Positions 18,201-24,443 of a DNA stretch of 32,977 bases are shown here, piece after piece. This stretch comes from a virus: positions 1 to 32,977 of the IMG/VR virus record IMGVR_UViG_3300034068_000367, one strand, 5' to 3'. The position numbers and the translations under genes were made by a program. How positions within the stretch are numbered: position 1 is the stretch's first letter; the number at the start of each line of letters is the position of its first letter. The notes below the pieces were generated by a model, which did not search any database, had not been told where the DNA came from, and saw only the letters and a list, made by a program, of their open reading frames with translations.

Positions 18201-18414
18201 GACTCATTTGATAATAGCCGCCAACACTTGATGCTGTTCCTCCATTAAAATAGAATACTTGACTAGATCCACCTCCTCCTGGTGATTGAGGAGGAGTGAT
18301 CCATTCTGTTTTAGTTCCTGTAGAAGATAGTACTTGACCAGCTGTTCCTGTAAACCCGAATGAGTCTATAAGTCCAGCTTGTGTTTCTATATCACTTTTA
18401 AATTTTTGGCTCAT
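15262..18414 (-). CDS. Large tail fibre protein with GIGT repeats
   Basis: A 1050-aa fibre. About eight repeats of the type NVGIGTTSP, each with a hydrophobic tail (AKLQV, ALLQT), are spread from about residue 300 to the end. Many are preceded by ERMRI plus S-x-G-N. Beta-rich repeats like this build trimeric fibre shafts. The N-terminus (SQKFKSDIETQAGLIDSFG) is followed by a GTAGQVLSSTGTKTEW motif, common in fibres of marine phages. The C-terminus (GFLPPSMSTADRDNIG, LAGLMIFNEEDE, WKTLAW) is a typical capping domain. It likely contacts the host surface. It follows the next fibre gene by 17 nt. Confidence 0.85.
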   Translation of the reverse strand: MSQKFKSDIETQAGLIDSFGFTGTAGQVLSSTGTKTEWITPPQSPGGGGSSQVFYFNGGTASSVGGYYQMSPVANTGTAADFTINANGYIASFLTDVASPNQLNIPAGNWNFEIYFSASSSGGSPSFYVELYKYSSGGVFTLIASSSAAPEGITNGTAIDAYFTPLAVPTTTLLATDRLAVRVYVTHSGRTITMHTQNGHLSEVITTFSTGLTALNGLTEQVQYFSTGTAGTDFNISSATDTHTFNLPTASAVNRGALSSADWTTFNSKANASGTVNYVSKFTGATTLGNSQIFDNGTNVGIGTTSPGAKLQVAGEGIFDDNANGRLTLGFATTQNDIYSTTTGFGAWKNFRISSNELILSTGGANERMRITSVGNVGIGTTSPNALLQTTATNASGIISSLALENFISTNPANGNGVAIDFRLNNSGNPSYVAGKISLVNTFFRSNTDMIFSVAISDTLNERMRIASNGAIKFNNYGSGSFTGTATQKLAVDSSGNVIEIPIGGGAVDGSGTTNYVTKWLDADTIGNSQIFDNGANVGIGTNIPSAAFQVGNGTGLKNILISGSGNNLGLGGLSVSFLGFATGTISTVNTSGAVPLGVGTRSTQPLVLGTNNAERMRIDSSGNVGIGTTIPTSYTNLVTLSIGDNSATKAGALKLKSTYNSGDGFELYQANNGDTYFSVNSATTGIVLKSNGNVGIGTTSPSAMLTLNSTTPFIRIERAGVPTWQIQNNTIVATAGFSINNITNGTTPFFINGTNDNVGIGTGSPSTKLQINVAPIGTQDDGMRVTDGTRIIQTNIVGDTYSYRSVGPNETMLYSTGNPLNIVSDGQPIKFTAGTSERMRLTSEGYLLLGTTSSVYGNSSRGTFEINGSSNSIITLKANDLVTGYLYSTPTNLELYSFSRIDFATNGAERMRIASNGNVGIGTTSPGAKLDVDANGYSIIANNGYGNRSLYLGTNGGEPSIQATLSNGSPRQLSLNPSGGNVGIGTTSPNASAILHLKSNSKGFLPPSMSTADRDNIGSPLAGLMIFNEEDEVIQVFTNGSGWKTLAWA

Positions 18415-18431
18415 ATTAAATTTGTATTAAA

Positions 18432-19547
18432 TTACCCAACCTTTGTTACTAATACTCTAATAGGATTGGTTGGTGCTGTAGCAAATGTTACCGTTACTGT
18501 ATTTACAGTTGGTCTAGATACGTCAGAGAATATAGTTTCGAATGTTACTGTATCGTATAATTGTACATTAACATCTTTTGTATTTAAGTTGTGCGTTATT
18601 GTTGATGTAACCGTTACTGTAGTAGCATAAGAAGTTGCTGCTGGTGTAGCTAAACTAACTGCTCCTGCTGTTACAACGAAATCAGAAGAACTGAATGATG
18701 CAATACCTGGTTCAGTATAAGTTGCAAGATCAATGTTATTTTGTAATGTAGTCCAATCCGCTAAAGTAGTTGGGGCATTAACATTTGCAATAAGTAAATC
18801 ACCTACCCTAACTTGCTCAGTAAAGAATGTACCATCTGCTGTAACTGCATACGTCCAACCTGTTTTAATTGCTGATGAAGGAGATACATCCAAGTCTGGG
18901 GTATTTGTTGCCGCGTTATATCCTCCTTGATAAACTAAAGCTGCTGTAGTAGAAGCATCAACATAATTTTTAACTAATGTCAATGCATCCATAGGGATTG
19001 CCCCAAATGTAGTCTTCTTAACATTACCATCGGCATCGTCATTAAATAATAATGAATCACCTGAACTTGCTGTAGCTGTAGATCCAACAACAATAAAGTT
19101 AGATGCGCCTACATAATTTAAGGATATAGTACCAGTTGTTGTAATTGTACCACCGGTTAATCCAGCTCCTGTAGCAACCGAAGTTACTGCTGTAGTTAAA
19201 TACCCTTGACCAGTAACAAAATCATAAATTTGATCACCCGTAGCTAATGATGTAGAACCATTAGAAACCGCTGCTGTAACAATAGCTAACGAAGGAATTG
19301 GCCCAGTACCGTTGGTAATGGTTAATTGATTTGATGTTGTAGTTTGAATTTCTGTAATATCACCATCTTGCCCTACATCTACCCAGTTTGTACCATCATA
19401 AAGCTTTAGCTTTTTATTTACAGAATTGTAATATATCTGCCCTTCAACCGCTGTATAAAGCGTTGGGTTAGAAGTTGACGGTTGCACAACCGCGTATTGT
19501 AATTGATTAGTAGTAAGATTTATACTACTTAAATATTGTATTGCCAT
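18432..19547 (-). CDS. Tail fibre or adhesin
   Basis: A 371-aa Thr/Ser/Gly-rich protein. The N-terminus has EGQIYYNSVNKKLKLYDGTN followed by WVDVGQ, a common fibre start. The middle has GYLTTAVTSVATGAGLTGGT and a long NYVDASTTAALVYQGGYNAA segment, frequent in marine phage fibres. The C-terminus (ITHNLNTKDVNVQLYD, TVTVTFATAPTNPIRVLV) resembles the end of the 19553-20299 product, so the two share a receptor-facing domain. It starts 5 nt after the next gene's stop. Confidence 0.8.
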   Translation of the reverse strand: MAIQYLSSINLTTNQLQYAVVQPSTSNPTLYTAVEGQIYYNSVNKKLKLYDGTNWVDVGQDGDITEIQTTTSNQLTITNGTGPIPSLAIVTAAVSNGSTSLATGDQIYDFVTGQGYLTTAVTSVATGAGLTGGTITTTGTISLNYVGASNFIVVGSTATASSGDSLLFNDDADGNVKKTTFGAIPMDALTLVKNYVDASTTAALVYQGGYNAATNTPDLDVSPSSAIKTGWTYAVTADGTFFTEQVRVGDLLIANVNAPTTLADWTTLQNNIDLATYTEPGIASFSSSDFVVTAGAVSLATPAATSYATTVTVTSTITHNLNTKDVNVQLYDTVTFETIFSDVSRPTVNTVTVTFATAPTNPIRVLVTKVG

Positions 19548-19552
19548 AATTA

Positions 19553-20299
19553 TTAATTTATATATGCTTTACCTGAGAAAGCACCGTTAAAAGTTATTGT
19601 TAGATCGTTAACTGTATTATATACAACAGAACCGAATACTTGGTTTTGATCATCATCTACTACAGATACAGATGGGAATTTATCTAAGTTGTGTACTACA
19701 TTCCATACTGCCGATGCCACTAATTGTGTATATACAAAGTTCTTGTCTCCTCCATTTGGGTCTATGTTCGGATTAACAAATCCAGGATAAACAGCAAAAG
19801 CATAAAACTTATCCTGCAATATACTCCCGTGAGCATTTACTGCTTCTATTTCGATGTCAAAGAAATTAGTATTTCCAACAACGGGTGTTATGCTAATAAA
19901 CTTATATATACCGAAATTATTTAGATCATCACACTGAGCAATCATAATAGCTTCACCTACCAATGTGTTTATATAGTCTATAATAACATTACCCGACGTA
20001 GCAAATTTACTTATGCGCAATACTGTAATATTATTAAAAGGTGTACCAGTCCCACTACCATTAATAAAACTAATGGAACCCTGCTTTCTGCCCGGTGCAA
20101 TTTGATTTTGGAAAAAGAAATTGTTTTGACCAGCAATAGCAATAGCGCTTATCTCGTTATAAAACTCAGCAATAGTACCTATTTCAAAATTCTTAGTTAC
20201 ATTTTTCTTTTTACCGTTTACAACCTTAGTTGATGAACCTATAACAAGATCTGTAGCTAGTATGTCTGTATTCCGTTGGTAGCTATAGATTATTGCCAT
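19553..20299 (-). CDS. Fibre-like adhesin (248 aa)
   Basis: The N-terminus (ATDLVIGSSTKVVNGKKKN, TKNFEIGTIAEF) matches the start of the 20301-20918 product. The C-terminus (WNVVHNLDKFPSVSVVDDDQ, VFGSVVYNTVNDLTITFN) matches the C-terminus of the 18432-19547 product. It thus combines a virion-attachment head and a shared tip domain around a unique middle. Beta-rich and without a signal peptide. It overlaps nothing, leaving 1 nt to its upstream neighbour. Confidence 0.75.
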   Translation of the reverse strand: MAIIYSYQRNTDILATDLVIGSSTKVVNGKKKNVTKNFEIGTIAEFYNEISAIAIAGQNNFFFQNQIAPGRKQGSISFINGSGTGTPFNNITVLRISKFATSGNVIIDYINTLVGEAIMIAQCDDLNNFGIYKFISITPVVGNTNFFDIEIEAVNAHGSILQDKFYAFAVYPGFVNPNIDPNGGDKNFVYTQLVASAVWNVVHNLDKFPSVSVVDDDQNQVFGSVVYNTVNDLTITFNGAFSGKAYIN

Positions 20300-20300
20300 G

Positions 20301-20918
20301 TTATACTAATTTTATTTGTTCTACTATTACGCTAAACGTAGGTATTGGTTCAAATGGGTTTGTATCGCTAGAGGCAAATAGCCCACCTTCATCCATCCCG
20401 TTTTTACCTAATCTAAAGTCAAACGTATCGCCCACTTCAAAAGCTTTTGTTATATTATAATGTTGTACATTTGGTGTATAACGGTATTGTGCTAATCCAC
20501 TGTAAGTTGGTGTAAATTGAGTACCATTGTGAAATCCGGCTAACAATAATATAATAGGAGCAATTAAATCACTACCTGTACCAAAACTAGCAGTAGCATT
20601 TATAGTATATAAGCCTGCATCATTAAAAGTTATTGTTCCATCATTCGCTAAAGATACCGGATTATTTATATTCACCTGTGCTGGTCCGATTGGCAAAATC
20701 AATTCTTCTCCGTCGTTTACCACTATATTTTCACTAGCATCGGTCGCTACTAATACTTCTGTAAACTGTATTGGTGTGTTGGCTACAAATAAAACTCGTA
20801 TTGCATCCATTGCAAAGTTCTTAGTTAAATGTGCTGAGCCTTCTTCTTTTATTTCTGTACCCAATAACAAATCACCCATTTCTGGTGTTGCCATTGGATA
20901 TGCGATTATTCCTGCCAT
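20301..20918 (-). CDS. Fibre-like protein with beta-sandwich C-terminus
   Basis: A 205-aa protein. Residues 1-45 (MATPEMGDLLLGTEIKEEG, SAHLTKNFAMDAIRVLF) match the start of the 19553-20299 product, suggesting a common way of attaching to the virion. The rest (DAGLYTINATASFGTGSD, ITKAFEVGDTFDFRLGKNG, FSVIVEQIKL) looks like a jelly-roll domain of the C1q/TNF type found at fibre tips. Likely a receptor-binding or decoration protein. Confidence 0.7.
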   Translation of the reverse strand: MAGIIAYPMATPEMGDLLLGTEIKEEGSAHLTKNFAMDAIRVLFVANTPIQFTEVLVATDASENIVVNDGEELILPIGPAQVNINNPVSLANDGTITFNDAGLYTINATASFGTGSDLIAPIILLLAGFHNGTQFTPTYSGLAQYRYTPNVQHYNITKAFEVGDTFDFRLGKNGMDEGGLFASSDTNPFEPIPTFSVIVEQIKLV

Positions 20919-20936
20919 ATTTATATATTTAGTTTA

Positions 20937-21428
20937 TTAACAATTCCACTTGTCTAATGCAAGTTTTTTTCTAGTTGGTTCACCATTCGGTTTTTTCATT
21001 GGTCCTGGCATACCAGACATTCTAGCACAGAAAGATTTTCTACGCTTTGCGTCTTTACTACCAGGTTTTAACTCAGATGGTTTTTTAGTTACAGCTGTCT
21101 GCAATTTACTACCCGGGTTTTCTCTTCTATAACTTGCAACTCCTTTAGCGTTCAATCCCCCTTTAGGATCTTTACCTTCCTTACGTGTCCAAGCAGCTGT
21201 CTTTTTTAACGGACTTTCTTTTGTAATCTTCTCACCTTCTTTTAACATGCTTTTTGTAGGTTTTTTACCCGAACCAATATTAGCTCTAACATTATCCCAT
21301 AATCCTCTTTGAGAAACACTACCGTCTTTTCTCTTTATCATTTCTTTCTTAGGTGGCGTTTGCCCAGATTTATTACTCATAACCCCCGACTTCTTAGCCG
21401 TAGGCTCAACTTTCTTTTTTGTTGGCAT
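20937..21428 (-). CDS. Basic small protein (Lys/Arg-rich, conserved C-terminal motif)
   Basis: A 163-aa, very basic protein that may bind DNA in the virion. The C-terminal half has GGLNAKGVASYRRENPGS, KLQTAVTKKPSELKPGS, KRRKSFCARMSGMPGPM and KLALDKWNC. It recalls a domain of unknown function shared by many marine phages (DUF6321 by memory). I chose the ATG at 21428 because it lies 1 nt after the upstream stop. An in-frame ATG at 21455 would add nine residues (MVKNIKQDS) and overlap that gene by 26 nt. Confidence 0.75.
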   Translation of the reverse strand: MPTKKKVEPTAKKSGVMSNKSGQTPPKKEMIKRKDGSVSQRGLWDNVRANIGSGKKPTKSMLKEGEKITKESPLKKTAAWTRKEGKDPKGGLNAKGVASYRRENPGSKLQTAVTKKPSELKPGSKDAKRRKSFCARMSGMPGPMKKPNGEPTRKKLALDKWNC

Positions 21429-21429
21429 G

Positions 21430-21675
21430 CTATCTTGTTTTATATTTTTTACCACTTTCCGATTTAGTACCTAAACCATCATTACCTCTATTCTGTGCAG
21501 GCGATTCCCATCTCTGATTCTTGTGATCCCAATCTTTTCCATTAGCACCCTTCGGATCTGCTCTTCTCTTTCTCTGTGCATCCGCTTTCTTTGCTCTTCG
21601 ATCCGGGGTTTTTGCATAAGCCAAATCTCTAGCTGCTTTTTTCTTTGCCGCCTCGGCGCTTAATTTCTGTGCCAT
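21430..21675 (-). CDS. Small basic protein, first gene of the late block
   Basis: An 81-aa, Lys/Arg/Ala-rich protein with EAAKKKAARDLAYAKTPDRR, KADAQRKRRADPKGANGK and DWDHKNQRWE. The frame stays open up to 21783, but the part before the ATG at 21675 (MAQKLSAEAAKK) is hydrophobic and runs through the inverted repeat, so I take 21675 as the start. Probably a nucleic-acid-binding protein. It is the first gene after the divergent control region. Confidence 0.7.
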   Translation of the reverse strand: MAQKLSAEAAKKKAARDLAYAKTPDRRAKKADAQRKRRADPKGANGKDWDHKNQRWESPAQNRGNDGLGTKSESGKKYKTR

Positions 21676-21738
21676 ATAAATAGATTTTAGTATACCTGTA
21701 TCATTACGTATAAATAGTAAAACATACATTGTAATATA

Positions 21739-21786
21739 ATGCGACAATAGCCTACTACTATATAATATACCAGCTAATGTCACACT
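21739..21786. repeat. Imperfect inverted repeat, copy A
   Basis: Left arm GCGACAATAG (21741-21750), 23-nt spacer, right arm CTAATGTCACAC (21774-21785). The arms pair imperfectly (two mismatches). The right arm is the same as in copy B at 31065-31076, and both arms resemble copy C at 23358-23413. It lies upstream of the first late gene and could be an operator or an RNA hairpin in its leader. Confidence 0.6.
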
Positions 21787-21802
21787 GTGTGCGGAATAAA
21801 AA

Positions 21803-21863
21803 ATGTTATCAGATGTATATAAGTAAGGTAATTAAATATGCTATCAGATATATATAAGTAAGG
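21803..21863. repeat. Two 26-bp direct repeats, 35-bp period
   Basis: Copies at 21803-21828 and 21838-21863 differ at two positions. The shared core is TATCAGAT and then TATATAAGTAAGG. Iterated sites of this kind in a divergent region can bind a regulator or initiator, or form tandem promoters (TATATAAG resembles late-type promoter boxes). Confidence 0.7.
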
Positions 21864-21865
21864 GG

Positions 21866-21894
21866 TTATATACCTATTTCAATACTTAACTTTG
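21866..21894 (+). promoter_or_regulatory. Possible host-type (Bacteroidota sigma) promoter
   Basis: TAACTTTG at 21887-21894 fits the -7 box TAnnTTTG used by Bacteroidota housekeeping sigma. A partial -33 box (TTA at 21866-21868) lies at the expected distance. A host-read promoter ahead of the early block would make sense. The evidence is thin. Confidence 0.3.
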
Positions 21895-22014
21895 AAAAGG
21901 AAAATGAATCTGATTTGACCCACCCCCCGGTCTTTTATAAGTTTTGTTGAAAAAGTTTTACCTTTTGCTTTGAACTTCTGGGAATGATTGAGATATTACT
22001 ATAGATATACGTGC

Positions 22015-22135
22015 TGTGCTGTGTGATGTACTGATGTGGTCAGTGTATGTACGTTGTATGATGATGATATGATATGATGATGATGAGATGCAATGCAATA
22101 GCAATAGCGAGCGAGCGCAGCGAGCAACGCGTATA
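22015..22135. repeat. Low-complexity stretch of short tandem duplications
   Basis: A run of short units, each doubled: GATGAT, ATGAT, GATGAT, then ATGCA twice, ATAGC twice and GAGC twice, ending in GCAGCGAGCAACGCG. The short open frames through this stretch have a repetitive, His/Ser/Ile-rich content and are not believable genes. It could be an unwinding element or a slippage product in the control region. Confidence 0.6.
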
Positions 22136-22137
22136 GC

Positions 22138-22170
22138 ATACAGACTGGACACGAGTGATCATTGATAATA
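22138..22170 (+). promoter_or_regulatory. Phage promoter motif, copy 1
   Basis: ATACA, 7 nt, CACGA, 7 nt, TTGATAATA, followed by TAAGTGTAAG. First copy after the divergence point. No protein gene starts between it and copy 2, so together they may be a tandem promoter. Confidence 0.7.
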
Positions 22171-22206
22171 TAAGTGTAAGTAAAATATTAAATGTGAGAG
22201 TATGGC

Positions 22207-22239
22207 TTACAAAACGAATACGACGTCGTCGTGATAATA
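22207..22239 (+). promoter_or_regulatory. Phage promoter motif, copy 2
   Basis: TTACA, 7 nt, TACGA, 7 nt, GTGATAATA, followed by TAAGTGTAAC. It lies 28 nt before the 59-aa gene at 22267. Confidence 0.75.
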
Positions 22240-22266
22240 TAAGTGTAACCAATAACAAATAACATT

Positions 22267-22446
22267 ATGATACTAAAGATTAATAAGAATTTCCGAGTAC
22301 AATTACATAGTGAGTTATCTAACTCCAATAAATTACAACATCCATATAGAATTATAGGGTCTAACCTCTTGATCGATTCGGAGGACATAGAATATGTTGA
22401 GAAGGTATTTAAAAGACTTTGTTTAAGATTCACAATAATAACCTAA
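22267..22446 (+). CDS. Unknown 59-aa protein, first early gene
   Basis: ATG at 22267, stop TAA at 22444-22446. The protein reads MILKINKNFRVQLHSELSNS, then NKLQHPYRIIGSNLLIDSED, then IEYVEKVFKRLCLRFTIIT. It sits squarely between promoter copies 2 and 3, and its stop overlaps the start of copy 3. Codon use is ordinary for the region, though a little richer in CTC and GAG. No family recognised. Confidence 0.6.
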   Translation: MILKINKNFRVQLHSELSNSNKLQHPYRIIGSNLLIDSEDIEYVEKVFKRLCLRFTIIT

Positions 22447-22478
22447 TACAGAACGAATACGACGTTTAAATGATAATA
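22446..22478 (+). promoter_or_regulatory. Phage promoter motif, copy 3
   Basis: ATACA, 7 nt, TACGA, 7 nt, ATGATAATA, followed by CAAGTGTAACTAA. It lies 28 nt before the gene at 22507. Confidence 0.8.
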
Positions 22479-22506
22479 CAAGTGTAACTAATTAAATAAA
22501 ATATAT

Positions 22507-22872
22507 ATGACAACTAAAGTAAAAAAAGTAAAAGTAGAAGAAGTAGTTTTAACAACTAAAAGTAATAAAGAATTATTACAAGAAGCGATAGCGAAGTTAA
22601 CACCTGAAGAGTTAGCTCTAATCTATCCACCAATCGAACGAGCAAACTTTGTAGTAAGAAAGTCTTGGTATGGTCGCAATCAAACGATAACATTTGTCAA
22701 CAACAAAAATCAACGAGTTACTTACAAGCATGATGAAGTACTTGATGTTATGTTACCAAAATTAGCGATAATGCCTTGTTGGATTAAACGTGAATACTGG
22801 TCACAATCAACTGATATGCCAAGTAATGTTAGACATCTAGCGACTGTAGAACAATTAGTATCGGCTGAATAA
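22507..22872 (+). CDS. Unknown 121-aa basic protein
   Basis: The N-terminus is Lys/Val-rich (MTTKVKKVKVEEVVLTTK). Next come an ELLQEAIAKLTPEELALIYP helix and a beta-rich part, ANFVVRKSWYGRNQTITFV and NNKNQRVTYKHDEVLDVML. It has the feel of a small nucleic-acid or host-protein binder, with no recognised family. Translation starts 28 nt after promoter copy 3, at an AT-rich leader. Confidence 0.8.
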   Translation: MTTKVKKVKVEEVVLTTKSNKELLQEAIAKLTPEELALIYPPIERANFVVRKSWYGRNQTITFVNNKNQRVTYKHDEVLDVMLPKLAIMPCWIKREYWSQSTDMPSNVRHLATVEQLVSAE

Positions 22873-22883
22873 GCCGGTGCTAT

Positions 22884-22916
22884 ACACAGAACGAATACGA
22901 CGAACAATTGATAATA
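22884..22916 (+). promoter_or_regulatory. Phage promoter motif, copy 4 (start codon 8 nt downstream)
   Basis: ACACA, 7 nt, TACGA, 7 nt, TTGATAATA. The ATG of the next gene is at 22924, so its mRNA must have almost no leader. Confidence 0.75.
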
Positions 22917-22923
22917 AAAATAT

Positions 22924-23037
22924 ATGAGAACAAACAACAAACACAAGTACATTGCTCGCATTGCGAGAACGAGTACAACATTGGATCAATTTATTACTAA
23001 CAAATTAAAACCTAAAAAAGATGAAAGAAGAAAATAA
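22924..23037 (+). CDS. Small basic protein (37 aa)
   Basis: The frame runs from ATG at 22924 to TAA at 23035-23037 and reads MRTNNKHKYIARIARTSTTL followed by DQFITNKLKPKKDERRK. It is strongly basic and probably binds nucleic acid or a partner protein. It starts 8 nt after promoter copy 4, and its last 17 nt overlap the next gene, which argues for a real coupled gene. A hairpin CTCGC-ATT-GCGAG lies inside it. Confidence 0.55.
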   Translation: MRTNNKHKYIARIARTSTTLDQFITNKLKPKKDERRK

Positions 23038-23245
23038 AGTAATTGGAATACTTGTATTATGCGGCGCATTATTAAGCATTGTAGCACTAACTATAACAAA
23101 TGACTTAGAAGAGCCTAAAACAAGCCCAGAAGAGTCTGGAGCAGTGTTTATTTGGAATGACGACCTAGAAGGAATACCTGCACACGGTCACATTGAGATT
23201 GATACGATAGTAAATGATACAATATACCTGTCACCAGACGAATAA
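23021..23245 (+). CDS. Small membrane-anchored protein (74 aa)
   Basis: Residues 7-26 form a transmembrane segment (VIGILVLCGALLSIVALTIT). The rest is acidic (SPEESGAVFIWNDDLEGIP, HIEIDTIVNDTIYLSPDE). The charge pattern (KEENK before the helix) places the tail in the periplasm. An early inner-membrane protein could take part in superinfection exclusion, but this is a guess. Confidence 0.7.
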   Translation: MKEENKVIGILVLCGALLSIVALTITNDLEEPKTSPEESGAVFIWNDDLEGIPAHGHIEIDTIVNDTIYLSPDE

Positions 23246-23266
23246 CACCCGATTAGGGTGTATAGC

Positions 23267-23298
23267 ACACAGAGGTAACACGGTTCTTTTTGATAATA
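23267..23298 (+). promoter_or_regulatory. Phage promoter motif, copy 5 (6-nt spacer variant)
   Basis: ACACA, 7 nt, CACGG, 6 nt, TTGATAATA. The only copy whose second spacer is 6 nt. It leads straight into a gene-free, highly structured stretch. Confidence 0.6.
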
Positions 23299-23443
23299 CC
23301 ATTGGCCTGGCTTTGAAATAGAGTCGGAAGAGTAGACTCCGCCCTACACGGTATTTAAAAAGTGTGACGTTAGCCTCTTATTATATTACTTAAGACCCTA
23401 ATGTCGCACTTTTGGGAAATTGGGTCGCCAAGGTACTTTTTAA
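23298..23443 (+). ncRNA. Candidate structured small RNA (about 145 nt)
   Basis: No open frame covers this stretch. A closing helix pairs ACC(A)TTGGC (23298-23306) with GCCAAGGT (23427-23434), 8 bp with one bulged A, directly followed by five U. Inside are a hairpin with GAGTC / GACTC arms (23321-23339) and a 16-bp hairpin, AAAAGTGTGACGTTAG with CTAATGTCGCACTTTT (23358-23373 with 23398-23413), which has two G-U pairs. It begins exactly at promoter copy 5 and ends in a terminator-like tract. Function unknown; an RNA that titrates a regulator or the polymerase is possible. Confidence 0.6.
23358..23413. repeat. Inverted repeat, copy C (16-bp arms)
   Basis: Arms at 23358-23373 and 23398-23413 with a 24-nt spacer. 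This is the most nearly perfect of three related copies (A at 21739-21786, B at 31028-31077). It contains GTGTGAC and GTCGCAC. Confidence 0.7.
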
Positions 23444-23470
23444 CCACATACTTTACCTAATGTGTATAGC

Positions 23471-23503
23471 ATACAGAACGAACACGAGACCAAGTTGATA
23501 ATA
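23471..23503 (+). promoter_or_regulatory. Phage promoter motif, copy 6
   Basis: ATACA, 7 nt, CACGA, 7 nt, TTGATAATA, followed by TATGTGTAAC. The next 137 bases up to copy 7 (23504-23640) hold no believable gene, only an AT-rich stretch with GAGGAGCC and a run of six T near 23612. They may encode a small RNA. Confidence 0.75.
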
Positions 23504-23640
23504 TATGTGTAACAAACAAACATAAACAACTAAATAAAAGTCAAAACGAGTGAAATACTAGTAAAATAAGTACTTGAGGAGCCTTGAGAGGAGTGATAAT
23601 AACCTTAACTATATTTTTTCTTATAAATGAAGTATGACCT

Positions 23641-23673
23641 TTACAAGATGAACACGAGAGTTGTTTGATAATA
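23641..23673 (+). promoter_or_regulatory. Phage promoter motif, copy 7
   Basis: TTACA, 7 nt, CACGA, 7 nt, TTGATAATA, followed by ATAATGTAACTAA. It lies 24 nt before the gene at 23698. Confidence 0.8.
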
Positions 23674-23697
23674 ATAATGTAACTAAAAAATAATAAT

Positions 23698-23967
23698 ATG
23701 AGAGTAGTAGAGAGTAGAATACAATATTGGAGTGATGATTATGACCGTAGAGTTTTAATTATTAAAGTGGCTAATACAATTGTGGGTATTGATTTCATGC
23801 AAGGTGATGAACCGTATGACTTTAAGGGTAGGAATGGTGACCCAACTATATTAGAGGTTTACAATGCGGCTAACCCCTATTTATCTGGAGATACCGAAAA
23901 CGAATGTGTGAATCAAGCGATTAATATATGGTTTGATTTGAGTGAAGGAGGTATTGAGTTTAGATAA
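23698..23967 (+). CDS. Unknown 89-aa protein
   Basis: An acidic small protein with SRIQYWSDDYDRRVLIIKVA, then MQGDEPYDFKGRNGDP and ENECVNQAINIWFDLSEGG. It reads as a compact alpha/beta fold. It stands alone between promoter copies 7 and 8, so it is its own unit. Family unknown. Confidence 0.75.
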   Translation: MRVVESRIQYWSDDYDRRVLIIKVANTIVGIDFMQGDEPYDFKGRNGDPTILEVYNAANPYLSGDTENECVNQAINIWFDLSEGGIEFR

Positions 23968-24006
23968 TCTATAATAACGAATATGTTGTCCGCTAAAAAT
24001 GGTCAA

Positions 24007-24039
24007 ATACAAAGCAAATACGATGGTAAAATGATAATA
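24007..24039 (+). promoter_or_regulatory. Phage promoter motif, copy 8
   Basis: ATACA, 7 nt, TACGA, 7 nt, ATGATAATA, followed by ATAATGTAACTAA. It lies 24 nt before the gene at 24064. Confidence 0.8.
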
Positions 24040-24063
24040 ATAATGTAACTAAATACAAATAAT

Positions 24064-24255
24064 ATGGGAGTATATCCAATAACAAAAGAATATAGTGTGG
24101 AAGTAGTTGAAACACTTATTAGAATAGTAACCGTTGAAGCAACGAATGAAGAACAAGCGATTGAGCAAGTTATGAACGATTATAACAATGCGGAATTAGT
24201 ATTAGATAGCAATGACTTTTTTGATGTAGAATTTGAAATTGTAAATAAAGATTAA
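24064..24255 (+). CDS. DpnD/PcfM-like small protein
   Basis: A 63-aa protein. The pattern EYSVEVVETLIRIVTVEATN, EEQAIEQVMNDY and AELVLDSNDFFDVEFEI follows the DpnD/PcfM C-terminal domain found in many mobile elements (E-T-L, V-x-V-x-A, A-x2-x-V, Y, V-L-D-x-D-F). The role of that family is unknown. It leads a short operon of three or more genes: the next starts 1 nt after its stop. Confidence 0.7.
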   Translation: MGVYPITKEYSVEVVETLIRIVTVEATNEEQAIEQVMNDYNNAELVLDSNDFFDVEFEIVNKD

Positions 24256-24256
24256 T

Positions 24257-24442
24257 ATGAAATTAAATTTAGCAAGACGAGAAGCGGTGATAATACAAGA
24301 AGCTTTAGATTGGTTGTATAAAGAATGTGAGGAAGTAATAACATACGATAAAAACCCAGAAACATTTGGAAAAGCATACTATAAAATGCGAATCATTGAA
24401 GACTTACAAGGTGAAATAATAAGTGAATTAAAAAATAAATAA
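24257..24442 (+). CDS. Small helical protein (61 aa)
   Basis: An all-helical protein: NLARREAVIIQEALDWLYKE, then YKMRIIEDLQGEIISEL. It starts 1 nt after the DpnD/PcfM-like gene. Function unknown; the size suits an adaptor or anti-host protein. Confidence 0.7.
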   Translation: MKLNLARREAVIIQEALDWLYKECEEVITYDKNPETFGKAYYKMRIIEDLQGEIISELKNK

Positions 24443-24443
24443 T

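Noticed and set aside
21915-21935. C-rich tract as a terminator or G-quadruplex
   Set aside because: The stem (GACC / GGTC) is only 4 bp and there are too few G runs on the minus strand for a four-tract quadruplex.
22203-22235. 10-codon frame MAYKTNTTSS
   Set aside because: It coincides with promoter copy 2, so its bases are explained by that motif.
21958-22433. Three overlapping minus-strand open frames of 64-81 codons
   Set aside because: They lie in low-complexity and promoter DNA, opposite to the plus-strand 59-aa gene, and encode repetitive Ser/Ile/His-rich text without a good start context.
23629-23670. 13-codon frame MKYDLYKMNTRVV
   Set aside because: It overlaps promoter copy 7 and ends in its TGATAATA box; a chance frame is more likely.
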